NCBI GenBank assembly: GCA_026184295.1
Contig: JAHCJK010000005.1
Span: forward strand, 1-64,000
Source: Planctomycetota bacterium
GTDB lineage: Bacteria; Planctomycetota; SZUA-567; H5-PLA8
Direction: 5' to 3'
DNA: 64,000 nt
The notes below the pieces were generated by a model, which saw only the letters and a program-made list of their open reading frames with translations, was not told the DNA's origin and did not search any database. How positions within the stretch are numbered: position 1 is the first letter of the stretch; the number at the start of each line of letters is the position of its first letter. The position numbers were made by a program, and so were the translations under genes. This document shows positions 43,817 to 52,630 of the stretch, piece after piece.

Positions 43817-46243
43817 GTGCACATGACCCAGGGCGAACCCCCCATTCCCGAGAGCATCGGCCAGGCCCATTGGCAACTGGACGGCGGCACGCCGGCCATC
43901 TCGGCCGCGCGCATCTTCCGGTTCCACCGCGAAATCGAGGCGCGCGCGCTGACCTTGAACGCCGGGATCCAAAGCGGCGGGCTGCGCCAGCGGCACGCGC
44001 CCGCGTGGGTGCGCGTGCACGCCTGGGACGATGCGCGCGCGCGCTGGAGCGTTGTCGCGGAACGGAAGACCGCCCGCGCGGCGCGCGCGTTCCGCATGGA
44101 CCTCGGCGGCCGGCGCACGCGGACGCTCCTGGCCGAATGCCTGCGACAGCACCCGCCGGAGCCGAACTGCCGCGAGCAGTGGTCGAACCCGCGCAACGTC
44201 CCGTACTTCATCTTCGACAAGGCCGCGTGGGACGTGCGCGCGCGGACGCCCTTCGCGTGCGAAGTGCCCGTCGCGCCGGCACTGCGCGTCGGTTCGTGCC
44301 GGCCCAGGGCCGCGCGCGGCCAGCGGGTCTTCGCCGAAAACGACGCGGTGCATTTCTCGTCGCCGAGGTTCTCCGCGAGCTTCAGCCTTCGGCGGCCGCT
44401 ACTAATGCATCTGGGCTGGGACGCGGCCGCGGGCGGAAAATCGTCGCAGAACCTCCTCTTTCACCGCACTGCCTGGGCGGAATGCTGCCATCTGCGGCTC
44501 GCCTCCGGCCCGCTCTGGAACAGCCTCGACTGGGAAGTCCCCGCGCGCCTGTGGGGCGGGCGCGTGGACGTGCTGGGCAATGTCGTTCGCTACCGCGGCC
44601 TGCACCCGAACGGGGAACTCGAACTCGACGCGACGTTCGAGGTGCGGCCCGACGGCATGGACCTGCGGCTGCGCCAGCGGACGAAGTCGGCGCGCGCGAC
44701 CGTTGACCTTGAAGCCTGGCGCTTCGTATGGAACGGGCGCGTCAGCGCCGTCGCGACGTGCGGCCTGCCGGTGGTCGCGCCCGGACGAACCGGCGCGGTG
44801 CGCCTGCCGGCCTACTGGACCGCGCCGGGTTTCGGGAATCTGGCGTGCACGCTCACGAAGGGCGGGCCCGCGCGTTTGCAGGTCGATACCTGGCGCGCGC
44901 ACGAGATCGGCTGGGCGGGCGTGGTGCTCGGCCACGACGATCCGCTGCCCGCGACCTTTGTGCCGCCCGAGGGCGAATGTTCCGCGGAGCTTTCGATGCG
45001 CGTGCTTGCGATCGAACCAAACCGCGCGACCGGGGCGAAGCTGCATCCTGAACTGCTTCGAAACTGGGGCGCAGGCCTGATGTTCCGCCCGGAACTCGGC
45101 GGGTTTTCCAACAACGCGATCTCCTGCAACTGCCACCTCTCGCAGACGGGCGTCACGGACCTGGCCGCGGCGACGCGCCCGCCCGCGGCCGGGCCCGACC
45201 CGGTGGAACTTGCGCGGCACACGGTGACGCTGGCCCTGAAGGACGGGCGCGGCTACGGCGACAGCCGGGACATCTACCTCGATTCCGATCCGTCGCTGCT
45301 GAACGCGGCGGGGCGCGTGGAACAGGTTCGCCCCGACGCCGCGTGGCTGCGCGAAGTCTGGCCGTTTGCGCGAGCCGCGATGGAACGCATCCTCGCCAAG
45401 ATCGACCGGACGGGGCTGATGGCCGCGCCGAAGGCCAGCGGCAACTACGGCGCCGAACCGACGATCGCGAATGCCTTCGATACGATCAACTTCGGGCACT
45501 ACGACGCCTACAGCAACGCCGAAGCCTACCGCGCGCTGCGCAACGCCGCGGGCCTCGCCTCGGCCGCGAACGACGAAGAGGTGCTTCGGCGCGCGCAGGC
45601 CGCGGCCCGCGCGCTTGCCCGCGCCTATGCGCGCTGCTTCTACAATCCGCGCACCGGCTGGCTCGGTTCCTGGCGCAGCCGCGACGGCGAACTGCACGAC
45701 TACGGCCTGCTCTGCTCCAACGCCGCGGCCTGCCTGTACGGGCTCGTGCCGCGCGCGCGCGCGAAGCGCATCCTCGGGGCGCTCGAACGCAAACGGCGCG
45801 CGCTGAAGCTCGACAATTTCCGCTGGGGGCTGCCGATGCTGCTGCTGCCCGTGCGGCGCGGCGACCACCAGCGCCCGCAGATCGGCGCCGGGCTGCGCGA
45901 AGACGGGCGCGACGCCTTCGGCATCTTCTGCAACGGCTCGCTGACGCTGGGGCTCGCGCAGTACTACATCCGCGCGCTCAGCCTCTTTGGTTTCACGCGC
46001 GTCGCGGATCGCATCGCGAAGGAAGTGCTGGAAGGCCACGCGCTCGGCCGGCTGGTCGGCGGCGTGGGCAGCGGGCTGGAATTCCACACGCCCGAAGGGA
46101 TCGCGTGCGGCTACGAAGGCGCGTACGTGCTTCAGTTCCCCGCGTTGCTCGCCATCGCGCAGCACCTGGGGCTCGCCGAACTCCCGCAGCCCGAATTCTG
46201 GCTCGAACCCCGCGCGCGCGAGCCGCACGGGAGGCGCGCATGA
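43817..46243 (+). CDS. Six-hairpin (alpha/alpha)-barrel glycosidase-like protein
   Basis: 808 residues from GTG 43817 (ATG 43823 also in frame). The first 450 residues are beta-rich (RVDVLGNVVRYRGLHPNGEL, LDLEAWRF-type strands). The last 350 form a helical toroid (FDTINFGHYDAYSNAEAYRA, LLCSNAAACLYGLVPRARAK, DNFRWGLPMLLLPVRRGDHQ), as in six-hairpin glycosidases. No signal peptide is visible, so it may act on imported oligosaccharides, like the lyase at 16703. The last codons overlap the next ATG (ATGA). Specific GH family not identified. Confidence 0.68.
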   Translation: MHMTQGEPPIPESIGQAHWQLDGGTPAISAARIFRFHREIEARALTLNAGIQSGGLRQRHAPAWVRVHAWDDARARWSVVAERKTARAARAFRMDLGGRRTRTLLAECLRQHPPEPNCREQWSNPRNVPYFIFDKAAWDVRARTPFACEVPVAPALRVGSCRPRAARGQRVFAENDAVHFSSPRFSASFSLRRPLLMHLGWDAAAGGKSSQNLLFHRTAWAECCHLRLASGPLWNSLDWEVPARLWGGRVDVLGNVVRYRGLHPNGELELDATFEVRPDGMDLRLRQRTKSARATVDLEAWRFVWNGRVSAVATCGLPVVAPGRTGAVRLPAYWTAPGFGNLACTLTKGGPARLQVDTWRAHEIGWAGVVLGHDDPLPATFVPPEGECSAELSMRVLAIEPNRATGAKLHPELLRNWGAGLMFRPELGGFSNNAISCNCHLSQTGVTDLAAATRPPAAGPDPVELARHTVTLALKDGRGYGDSRDIYLDSDPSLLNAAGRVEQVRPDAAWLREVWPFARAAMERILAKIDRTGLMAAPKASGNYGAEPTIANAFDTINFGHYDAYSNAEAYRALRNAAGLASAANDEEVLRRAQAAARALARAYARCFYNPRTGWLGSWRSRDGELHDYGLLCSNAAACLYGLVPRARAKRILGALERKRRALKLDNFRWGLPMLLLPVRRGDHQRPQIGAGLREDGRDAFGIFCNGSLTLGLAQYYIRALSLFGFTRVADRIAKEVLEGHALGRLVGGVGSGLEFHTPEGIACGYEGAYVLQFPALLAIAQHLGLAELPQPEFWLEPRAREPHGRRA

Positions 46244-46917
46244 ACGGCGTGAAGGGCGAGAAGACGGCCACGTTTTCCATCGTGGCGTGCGACCCGGCCA
46301 AAGGCGTGGTCGGCGCGGCGGTGGCGAGCCGCTGCAAAGGCGTCGGGCACATTGTTCCAGACGTTCGCGCGGGCGTGGGCGCCATCTGCACGCAGCACTG
46401 GCGGCATCCTCATTTCGGCAAGCGCGGCCTGGACCTGCTCGAACGGGGCCACGAACCAGAGGCCGTCTTCGCGCGGCTGTTGAAGAACGACAAGCACCGC
46501 GACAAGCGCCAGCTCGGCATCGTCGATGCCCGCGGGCGCGCGCTGGCGCGCAACCTGGCGGCGCCCGACCGCTCGGGCGGGTACTTCGGCGCGTACAGCG
46601 GGCGGAACTTCGCCTGCCAGGGCAACACGCTGGCGGGGCAGCGCGTGATTCTGGCGATGGCCGCCGCGTTCGAACAGACGCGCGGGAGCCTGGCCGACCG
46701 GCTTGTCGCGGCCCTGCAGGCCGGCGACGCCGCGGGTGGCGATTACCGCGGCAAGCTGGGCGCGGGCCTGCGCGTGGCGCGCGCGGGCGTAAAGGGCGAT
46801 TGGCTTTGCCTGTTCATCGACGAGAGCCGCGACGCGGTGCGCGACCTGGCGGAAGCCTACGCGGCGCTGCGGCACCCGGCGAAAGGCCGCGCGCGTCGCG
46901 GCCGGCGTCGCGATTGA
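46240..46917 (+). CDS. DUF1028 (Ntn-hydrolase-like) protein
   Basis: 225 residues. The N-terminal TFSIVACDPAKGVVGAAVAS, with VGHIVPDVRAGVGAICTQHW, is the DUF1028 signature; members fold like Ntn hydrolases and have unknown substrates. QGNTLAGQRVILAMAAAFEQ and LGAGLRVARAGVKGDW also fit the family. The Arg/Lys-rich C-terminus is variable. The ATG at 46240 overlaps the previous stop and has GGGAGG upstream, so the product is made together with the six-hairpin glycosidase-like protein. Cytoplasmic. Confidence 0.85.
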   Translation: MNGVKGEKTATFSIVACDPAKGVVGAAVASRCKGVGHIVPDVRAGVGAICTQHWRHPHFGKRGLDLLERGHEPEAVFARLLKNDKHRDKRQLGIVDARGRALARNLAAPDRSGGYFGAYSGRNFACQGNTLAGQRVILAMAAAFEQTRGSLADRLVAALQAGDAAGGDYRGKLGAGLRVARAGVKGDWLCLFIDESRDAVRDLAEAYAALRHPAKGRARRGRRRD

Positions 46918-46943
46918 CGGAACCTAAGGAGAGGAGCAAACGC

Positions 46944-49898
46944 ATGCGCAGGATGGGATGGGTGGCAGGCATGATCGCGGCGGCGGCACTGGCGTGGAAC
47001 GCGCACGCGGCCGAACGCACGGAGGTCCGGGCGCTCTTCGATTTCGAAGACGTCGCCGAAGCGGCGCTGCTGAAGTCGCACAGCCAGCACGCGGAACTCG
47101 ACATCGTCCAGGATTACGGCGTCACGCACGGCAAGAACTGTCTGCGCGTCGTCGGGCGTCCCGACGCCGAATGGACGACGCTGGAACTGAGCGGCGAGCA
47201 ACTGAAGGACTGGGACAAGTTCGAGTTCTTCGCGCTGGATGTCTACCTGGAACGCGAGACGCCGCTGACCATCGTCGTCGAACTGTGGGACAAGGACTCG
47301 GTCAACTACGCGACGCGTTGCACCTACGAGACCAAGCGCACGCACGTCGGCGCGAACCGCATGCTCTGGCGCATCGACCAGTCGAAGCGCAACAACAAGG
47401 AAGGCGCGGAATGGAGCGAGGTGGACGCGAAGGACAAGATCGACCGCGCGGCGCTTTCGAAGGTGAAGATCTTCTTCGCGCCGTTCAGGGACGGCGGCGA
47501 CACGGTGCTGTGGATCGACCACCTGCGCCTGATGCAGGAAGACGCCGTCGGCGGCAAGCTGCACGTCAAGCTACCGCCCGGCGCGAAGGCCTGGGACTTC
47601 GGCAATCCCGCGAACACGACGCCCGGCTTCGAACCGATCGGACTCGAGGAAGGCGTCAAAGGCGTGCGCGAGGCCGGCGTGCGCTCGGTGAAGGGCGTGG
47701 TCGGCGCGGGCATGACCGTGACCGGGCGCGCCTGGCCCGACCCGCTCAGCGGCGACGGCATCGCGAGCGTCGGCGGCGACTTCACCTTTCAAGCTCCGCT
47801 GCCGGACGGCGAGTACTTCGTCTGGATCAGCGCGACGCGTTCGATCGACCCGTTCACCTGGTCGGTGCCGTGGCTGCTCAAGGCCGGCGGCGTGACGCTC
47901 TTTGAAGAGACGCTCGACGAGCGCGGCTTCTACGGCGAGAAGGGCCTCTTCCGGCACCTGCGCACGCAGTACTCGCAGCGCCCGAACGCGCTCTGGTTCG
48001 ATTACGTGGACCCCGAGGCCGCCACGTACACCGCGAAGGTGAAGGTCTCCGGCGGCTCGCTGCCGGTGCAGGTGAGCAACTTCCGCCTCGCCGCGCTGAT
48101 CGCGGTGCCCGCGAACGAGGAGGCCGCGTTCAAGGCGCTCTGCGACGATATTCGCGAGCAGCGCATCAAGATCTTCAACAATCAGAACTACGTCGCGCCG
48201 CCCGTCGCGCCGAAGAAGGGCGCGAACGACGGCGCGTACGTGCTGTGGGTGCCGCGCAAGAACGAGGAAATCCGGCCGTCGTCGTCGCCGGACGAGGCCG
48301 AGCGCGCGGTGAAGACGCTCGCGCTGGCCGGCGCGCCGGGGCAGCGGCTGGCCGCGCGCGTCTGCGTCACCGCCTTCGAGGACCTCGGGCGCGGGGAACT
48401 TCGGATCGGCGACCTGGCCGGGCCGTCCGCGATTTCGGCGAAGAACATCCGCCTGTACTACCAGAACTACCGCGTGCAGGACTCGGTCGTGGACGAGATG
48501 GGCCTGCTGCCGTGGACGAACATCCGCTTCGAGAAGGACCTGACGTGGGCCTACTGGCTGTGGGTCGCGATCCCCGCGGACGCCGCGCCCGGCACGTACA
48601 AGGGCACGCTTGCCTTCAAGCCCGAACGCGGCGGCGCCGCCGAACTGCCCGTCGAACTTGAGGTCTACCCGTTCAAGCTCGTCGAAAACCTCCCGCTCAG
48701 CCTCGGGATGTACTACAAGCCGTGGGACTACACGCCGTCCACGCCTCCGCCGGGGCAGAACGCCGAACAGTGGAAGCAGGCGCTGGCGCTCGAGCAGTTC
48801 AAATTCATGCGCGAGATCGGCTTCACGGCGGTCACGCTGCCTTCGCCGCTGCTCGTGGAAGGCGACATGCGCACGCGGCAGATCGAATGGGCCTGGCGCG
48901 CCGCCAAGGACGCGGGCTTCGGGAAGACGCCGGAGCAGCAGCAGATGACGACGACGCTCACCTTCGGGCGGCGCATCGGCAACGAACTCTTCTACTTCGA
49001 CGACGAGGTGCTGTACGGCCGGCGCTACGTGGACCGGCATCCGGGCATCGAGTTCACGCGCCCCGAACTGCGCTGGCTCTATACGCAGGCGATCCGGCAG
49101 TACCGCGATTGGTTCGGCGCCTTCGGGATGCCGGTGGCCCTGGAAGTCATCGACGAACCGCGCGAGACGCCCAACCCGTGGAACCGCCGGCGCGACGAGA
49201 CGATCCGCTACGCCGACTGGCAGAAGCAGGCGGGCGGCGGCTTCAGCAACTTCGTCACCTTCATGTCCGACCGCAACGCGGACAAGGATTACACCATGGT
49301 CGTCGATCACATCGACATCGTGGCGACGCACGCGACGCAAAATTCCGCGGGCCTGATCCGGAAGGCGCGCGAGGCCCGCAAGCCGCTGTGGCTCTACAAC
49401 AACGGCATGGACCGGCTCTCGTGGGGCTTCTACGTCTGGCGGATGAACGCGAAGGGCCGCTGGGAATGGCATTTCTGCTTCACCGACGACGCTCAAAAGA
49501 TCGAGGGATTCCCAAATCCTCACGAATGGTACACGCCCTTTACCGGGAACAATTTCCTCGCCAATCACGCGCCTTATTACGAAGTGCCCGGCGGCTTCCT
49601 GTTCAAGTCGGCGTACTTCAACGTGATGGAAGGCATCAACGACCTCGCGTACATGCTCACCCTGGAAAAGGCCGCCGAAGCCGCCAAGGGCGACGCGGCG
49701 AAGGCGCAGGCCGCGGCCGAAGCCGCCGCGTTCCTGGAAAAGATTCGCGCGTCGATCCCTGAATTTCCCGGGGTGAAGAACCTCGAATCGTCCGACGCCG
49801 GCGCGCTGGTGGGCAAGGGCGTCGCCGAACCGGCCGGCGCGAATCTCGATGCGTGGAGGCGACAGGCGGCCGAACTGCTCCGCCGGCTCGCCCACTAG
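46944..49898 (+). CDS. Large secreted GH123/DUF4091-like protein
   Basis: 984 residues with a signal peptide (about 1-23, MGWVAGMIAAAALAWNAHAA within it). An N-terminal carbohydrate-binding-like beta-sandwich (about 30-200, DKFEFFALDVYLERETPLTI) is followed by further beta modules (WISATRSIDPFTWSVPWLLK) and, from about 480, a GH123-like region. That region has AAPGTYKGTLAFKPERGG, LPLSLGMYYKPWDYTPSTPP and an acidic barrel motif LEVIDEPRETPNPW, where an Asp-Glu pair could be catalytic. GGAGAGGAG precedes the ATG. It is the last gene of the pseudopilin operon and a natural candidate cargo of the secretion machine, though this is untested. Confidence 0.72.
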   Translation: MRRMGWVAGMIAAAALAWNAHAAERTEVRALFDFEDVAEAALLKSHSQHAELDIVQDYGVTHGKNCLRVVGRPDAEWTTLELSGEQLKDWDKFEFFALDVYLERETPLTIVVELWDKDSVNYATRCTYETKRTHVGANRMLWRIDQSKRNNKEGAEWSEVDAKDKIDRAALSKVKIFFAPFRDGGDTVLWIDHLRLMQEDAVGGKLHVKLPPGAKAWDFGNPANTTPGFEPIGLEEGVKGVREAGVRSVKGVVGAGMTVTGRAWPDPLSGDGIASVGGDFTFQAPLPDGEYFVWISATRSIDPFTWSVPWLLKAGGVTLFEETLDERGFYGEKGLFRHLRTQYSQRPNALWFDYVDPEAATYTAKVKVSGGSLPVQVSNFRLAALIAVPANEEAAFKALCDDIREQRIKIFNNQNYVAPPVAPKKGANDGAYVLWVPRKNEEIRPSSSPDEAERAVKTLALAGAPGQRLAARVCVTAFEDLGRGELRIGDLAGPSAISAKNIRLYYQNYRVQDSVVDEMGLLPWTNIRFEKDLTWAYWLWVAIPADAAPGTYKGTLAFKPERGGAAELPVELEVYPFKLVENLPLSLGMYYKPWDYTPSTPPPGQNAEQWKQALALEQFKFMREIGFTAVTLPSPLLVEGDMRTRQIEWAWRAAKDAGFGKTPEQQQMTTTLTFGRRIGNELFYFDDEVLYGRRYVDRHPGIEFTRPELRWLYTQAIRQYRDWFGAFGMPVALEVIDEPRETPNPWNRRRDETIRYADWQKQAGGGFSNFVTFMSDRNADKDYTMVVDHIDIVATHATQNSAGLIRKAREARKPLWLYNNGMDRLSWGFYVWRMNAKGRWEWHFCFTDDAQKIEGFPNPHEWYTPFTGNNFLANHAPYYEVPGGFLFKSAYFNVMEGINDLAYMLTLEKAAEAAKGDAAKAQAAAEAAAFLEKIRASIPEFPGVKNLESSDAGALVGKGVAEPAGANLDAWRRQAAELLRRLAH

Positions 49899-49909
49899 TT
49901 CCCCAGGCC

Positions 49910-49985
49910 CGTGCGGTGTGTGCCGCACGGTGGAAGGGCCTCGCGCCGCGCCAATCCCCTGGCACGGTTGCGAGGCCTTTCGTAT
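49910..49985 (+). terminator. Two consecutive hairpins ending the pseudopilin/glycosidase operon
   Basis: First hairpin: CGTGCGG (49910-49916), loop TGTGTG, CCGCACG (49923-49929). Second: GGCCTCGC (49937-49944) with GCGAGGCC (49970-49977), a 25-nt loop, then TTTCGTATTT. The second has the T-rich tail of a rho-independent terminator. They begin 12 bp after the stop of the GH123-like gene. The remaining gap to 50174 (49986-50173) holds a sigma54-like promoter and no gene. Confidence 0.72.
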
Positions 49986-50122
49986 TTCGCGGCGAACGGT
50001 AAGCGCAAGATAAGCGCAGGATGCGCGGCATGCATTCCGCGCGGCTTCCCGGAATCTTTTCGCCCGTCTCCGCAATGGTAGCTCAAGCGAACGGTTAGGG
50101 ATTCGTGCCGCGCCGTTCGCCG

Positions 50123-50138
50123 CTGGTGCGGGCTTTGC
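50123..50138 (+). promoter_or_regulatory. Sigma54-like promoter upstream of the 50174 gene
   Basis: CTGGTGCGGGCTTTGC has GG (50125-50126) and GC (50137-50138) exactly 10 bp apart, with TTGC at -12 and TGG at -24. An overlapping register (GG 50130-50131, GC 50142-50143) also has the spacing. Predicted start near 50150, 24 bp before the ATG. This is weaker than the site at 33413 because the C-rich -24 element is imperfect. Confidence 0.45.
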
Positions 50139-50173
50139 TTTGCACCACGCACGGCCCCAGGGAGGAGACCCGC

Positions 50174-51715
50174 ATGCGCATGGAGACTCGCCGCGAAATG
50201 GAAACCGAACCCGCCGAAGTCTTCCCTCCCGTCGGCGCGCCCGGCGAGAACCTGGAACTCGAAGGCACCTTTACCGAGTCGCTGATCGCGCGGATGGGCG
50301 GCGCGCCGTGGTGGATCATCTCCGGCGCCTTCCACGCGCTGCTGCTCCTGCTGCTGACGCTCATCGGCATGGCGGTGATGCGCTCGGGCACGCAGGACAT
50401 CGTGATCACGACCAATCTCGAGAAACAGAAGCCGCCCGAATACGAAGAGACCCGGCCGCGCGACGTCTTCAAGAACCCCGTGCCCGTCGAGAGCGAACTG
50501 CCGCCGGTCGAGCATCCCGTCGTGACGCACGAGGAGGTGGAAGTCGCGGACCATCGCGAGACCGCCGACGAGATGGAAGATTCGAAGGCGCGCGGCGACG
50601 AGAACTCGATCAGCGACGTGCCGCTGGGCGGGACGGGCGTCTCGGCCTCGATCGGGGTCGGCGGGGGCGGGGGAGGCGCGTTCGGGCAGCGCGGCGTGGG
50701 CGGGCGGCGGCGCCTGGCGGCCAAGGGCGGCGGCGGACAGGCCACCGAATCGGCGGTGGACGCGGCGCTGCGCTGGCTGGCGCGCCACCAGGAGGCCGAC
50801 GGCCGCTGGGACTGCGCCAAGCACGGCGGCAAGATGAACGACCTCGCCGTCACCGGCCTTGCGCTGCTCGCGTTTCTCGGCGCGGGCCACACGGAAAAAG
50901 TCGGCATATACAAAGACCACGTGAAGCGCGCCGCGGCGTGGATTCGCACGACGCAGATGCCGAACGGGTACTACCACCAGGCCGGTACGAGCAACGGGTA
51001 CGCGCACGCGATCGCTTCGCTGGCCATGGCGGAAGCCGCCGGCATGGGGCGCGTGGCCGACACCGTGCAGTCGGCGCAGAAGGCCGTCACGTACAGTTGC
51101 GAGATCCACCAGCAGGGCGAGGGCTCGGGGAAGCTCGGTTGGCGCTACGGGCCGAAGGAACCCGGCGACCTCTCGGTCACCGGCTGGTTCGTGATGGCGC
51201 TGAAGTCGGCCAAGGTCGCGGGCCTGAAGGTTCCGACGCAGAGCATCGACGGCGCGGTCTCCTTCCTCGATCTGTGCGAACAGAAGGGCAACGCCAACGA
51301 CCCGTACGGCGGGCACCGCTACGGATATCTTGGGCCGGGCGCGGGCGTGCGCACCACCGCCATCGGCTGCCTCTGCCGCCAGTTCCTGGGCTGGAAGAAG
51401 GAGGAACTCCAGGGCGGCGTCGAATTCTTCGTTGCGCAGGGCGGCACGCCCGCGTGGGCCCAGAACGGGAGCGTGGACCTGTACTATTGGTACTACGGAA
51501 CGCTATGCGTATTCCAGCAGGGCGGCGACGCGTGGAAGCGCTGGAACGAAGCGCTGAAGAAGGCGCTGTGCGAAAACCAGCGCAAAGGCGGCGACGAGGA
51601 CGGCTCGTGGGACCCCATCGGCCACTTCGCCGACGAATGGGGCCGCGCCGGCCAGACCGCCATGGGCTGCCTCTGCCTGGAAGTATATTACCGCTACCTG
51701 CCGCTGTACCGGTAA
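50174..51715 (+). CDS. TonB-like N-terminus fused to squalene-cyclase-like (alpha/alpha) toroid
   Basis: 513 residues. After about 50 polar residues there is one membrane helix (WWIISGAFHALLLLLLTLIG, then MAV), then a Pro/Glu/Val-rich region (RPRDVFKNPVPVESELPPVE), a TonB-like periplasmic stretch, and a Gly-rich linker (GVGGGGGGAFGQRGVGG). The C-terminal 320 residues repeat a squalene/prenyltransferase-like unit (AALRWLARHQEADGRWDCAK, RAAAWIRTTQMPNGYYHQAG, SVDLYYWYYGTLCVFQQGG). The toroid would lie outside the inner membrane, so sterol or hopanoid synthesis is unlikely; a protein- or glycan-binding role is likelier. GGAGGAG precedes the ATG. Its end overlaps the convergent AraC gene by 22 bp. 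Confidence 0.75.
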   Translation: MRMETRREMETEPAEVFPPVGAPGENLELEGTFTESLIARMGGAPWWIISGAFHALLLLLLTLIGMAVMRSGTQDIVITTNLEKQKPPEYEETRPRDVFKNPVPVESELPPVEHPVVTHEEVEVADHRETADEMEDSKARGDENSISDVPLGGTGVSASIGVGGGGGGAFGQRGVGGRRRLAAKGGGGQATESAVDAALRWLARHQEADGRWDCAKHGGKMNDLAVTGLALLAFLGAGHTEKVGIYKDHVKRAAAWIRTTQMPNGYYHQAGTSNGYAHAIASLAMAEAAGMGRVADTVQSAQKAVTYSCEIHQQGEGSGKLGWRYGPKEPGDLSVTGWFVMALKSAKVAGLKVPTQSIDGAVSFLDLCEQKGNANDPYGGHRYGYLGPGAGVRTTAIGCLCRQFLGWKKEELQGGVEFFVAQGGTPAWAQNGSVDLYYWYYGTLCVFQQGGDAWKRWNEALKKALCENQRKGGDEDGSWDPIGHFADEWGRAGQTAMGCLCLEVYYRYLPLYR

Positions 51716-52524
51716 CGCGCGCGCCGCCAGGCGCGGGGGCCGTGGCCCATTTCCGCTTTGAAAACGCGGTGGAATTGCGGGTAACTCCCGAAGCCGGCGC
51801 GCAGGGCGGCGTCGAGCATCCCCAGGCGCTGCCCGTCTCCGTACAGTTCCAGAAAACGCTGCATGCGCAGCCGGTTGCGGAACTGCGCGAGCGATAATCC
51901 CATCTGGCGCTTGAAGAGTCGGCTCAGCCGGTCCGCGCTCAGCCCCGCTTGCTTGGCCAGCACCGGGACATCCAGCGCGCCGTGGCGGTCGCGCAGAATC
52001 CACGCGGCGCGCTCCACCGCCGGATGCACGTCTTTGGCGTGCGGGCGTTCGTCCGCTTGAAGGAACGCGCGCCAGACGGCCTTCAGGGCGAAGCCCGCTC
52101 CGTAATTGAATTGCACCGCGTCGTCGAAGGCGGACCGCACCTGCCGCAGCAGCGCGTCCAGTTCGACCAGCGCGCCTTCCGCCAGCCTGCGCGAGTACGT
52201 TCCGGGCGGGTCGGGGTCCAGGAGCACGCGTGCCGCGGCGTCCCGGCAGGCGCGCTTCACCAGGTCCGGGCGGAAGCACATGATCCATCCGGCGTAGTCG
52301 GGCGAGGTGTCCAGCAAGACGTGGTCCTGGCGCGTGAAGAGCCAGAGGAGCGAGCCGCGGCGCAGGTCGTAGCGCCGTTCGCCCACCAGGTAACGTCCGG
52401 TGCCGCGCATGACGAGGTTGAATTCCAGTTCGTCATGATGATGAACCGGGTGCACGTAGCCGCGCGGTTCGTGCAGCCAGAGCCGCCCGTCGCGGCCTTC
52501 GGGCATCCGAAGTTCCATCTTCAT
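51694..52524 (-). CDS. AraC-family transcriptional regulator
   Basis: 276 residues from the ATG at 52524. The cupin sensor opens HPVHHHDELEFNLVMRGTGR with GSLLWLFTRQDHVLLD. The C-terminal DNA-binding domain has VPVLAKQAGLSADRLSRLFK and LDAALRAGFGSYPQFHRVFK, the usual last AraC motif. An upstream in-frame ATG at 52632 would overlap the divergent gene's start region and is less likely. It is divergent from the PhyH gene at 52631 across 106 bp, repeating the arrangement at 10869/11784. The proteins of the two pairs are only distantly similar. Confidence 0.86.
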   Translation of the reverse strand: MKMELRMPEGRDGRLWLHEPRGYVHPVHHHDELEFNLVMRGTGRYLVGERRYDLRRGSLLWLFTRQDHVLLDTSPDYAGWIMCFRPDLVKRACRDAAARVLLDPDPPGTYSRRLAEGALVELDALLRQVRSAFDDAVQFNYGAGFALKAVWRAFLQADERPHAKDVHPAVERAAWILRDRHGALDVPVLAKQAGLSADRLSRLFKRQMGLSLAQFRNRLRMQRFLELYGDGQRLGMLDAALRAGFGSYPQFHRVFKAEMGHGPRAWRRARYRYSGR

Positions 52525-52630
52525 TTCGACGGAAAATGATAACTCCAGGCACGCCGTTCGAGAAGTTCTTTCCGATGGCATGGGGGATAATGCTTTCGCG
52601 TACCCAACGACCACCGGAAAAGGAGCAGAC

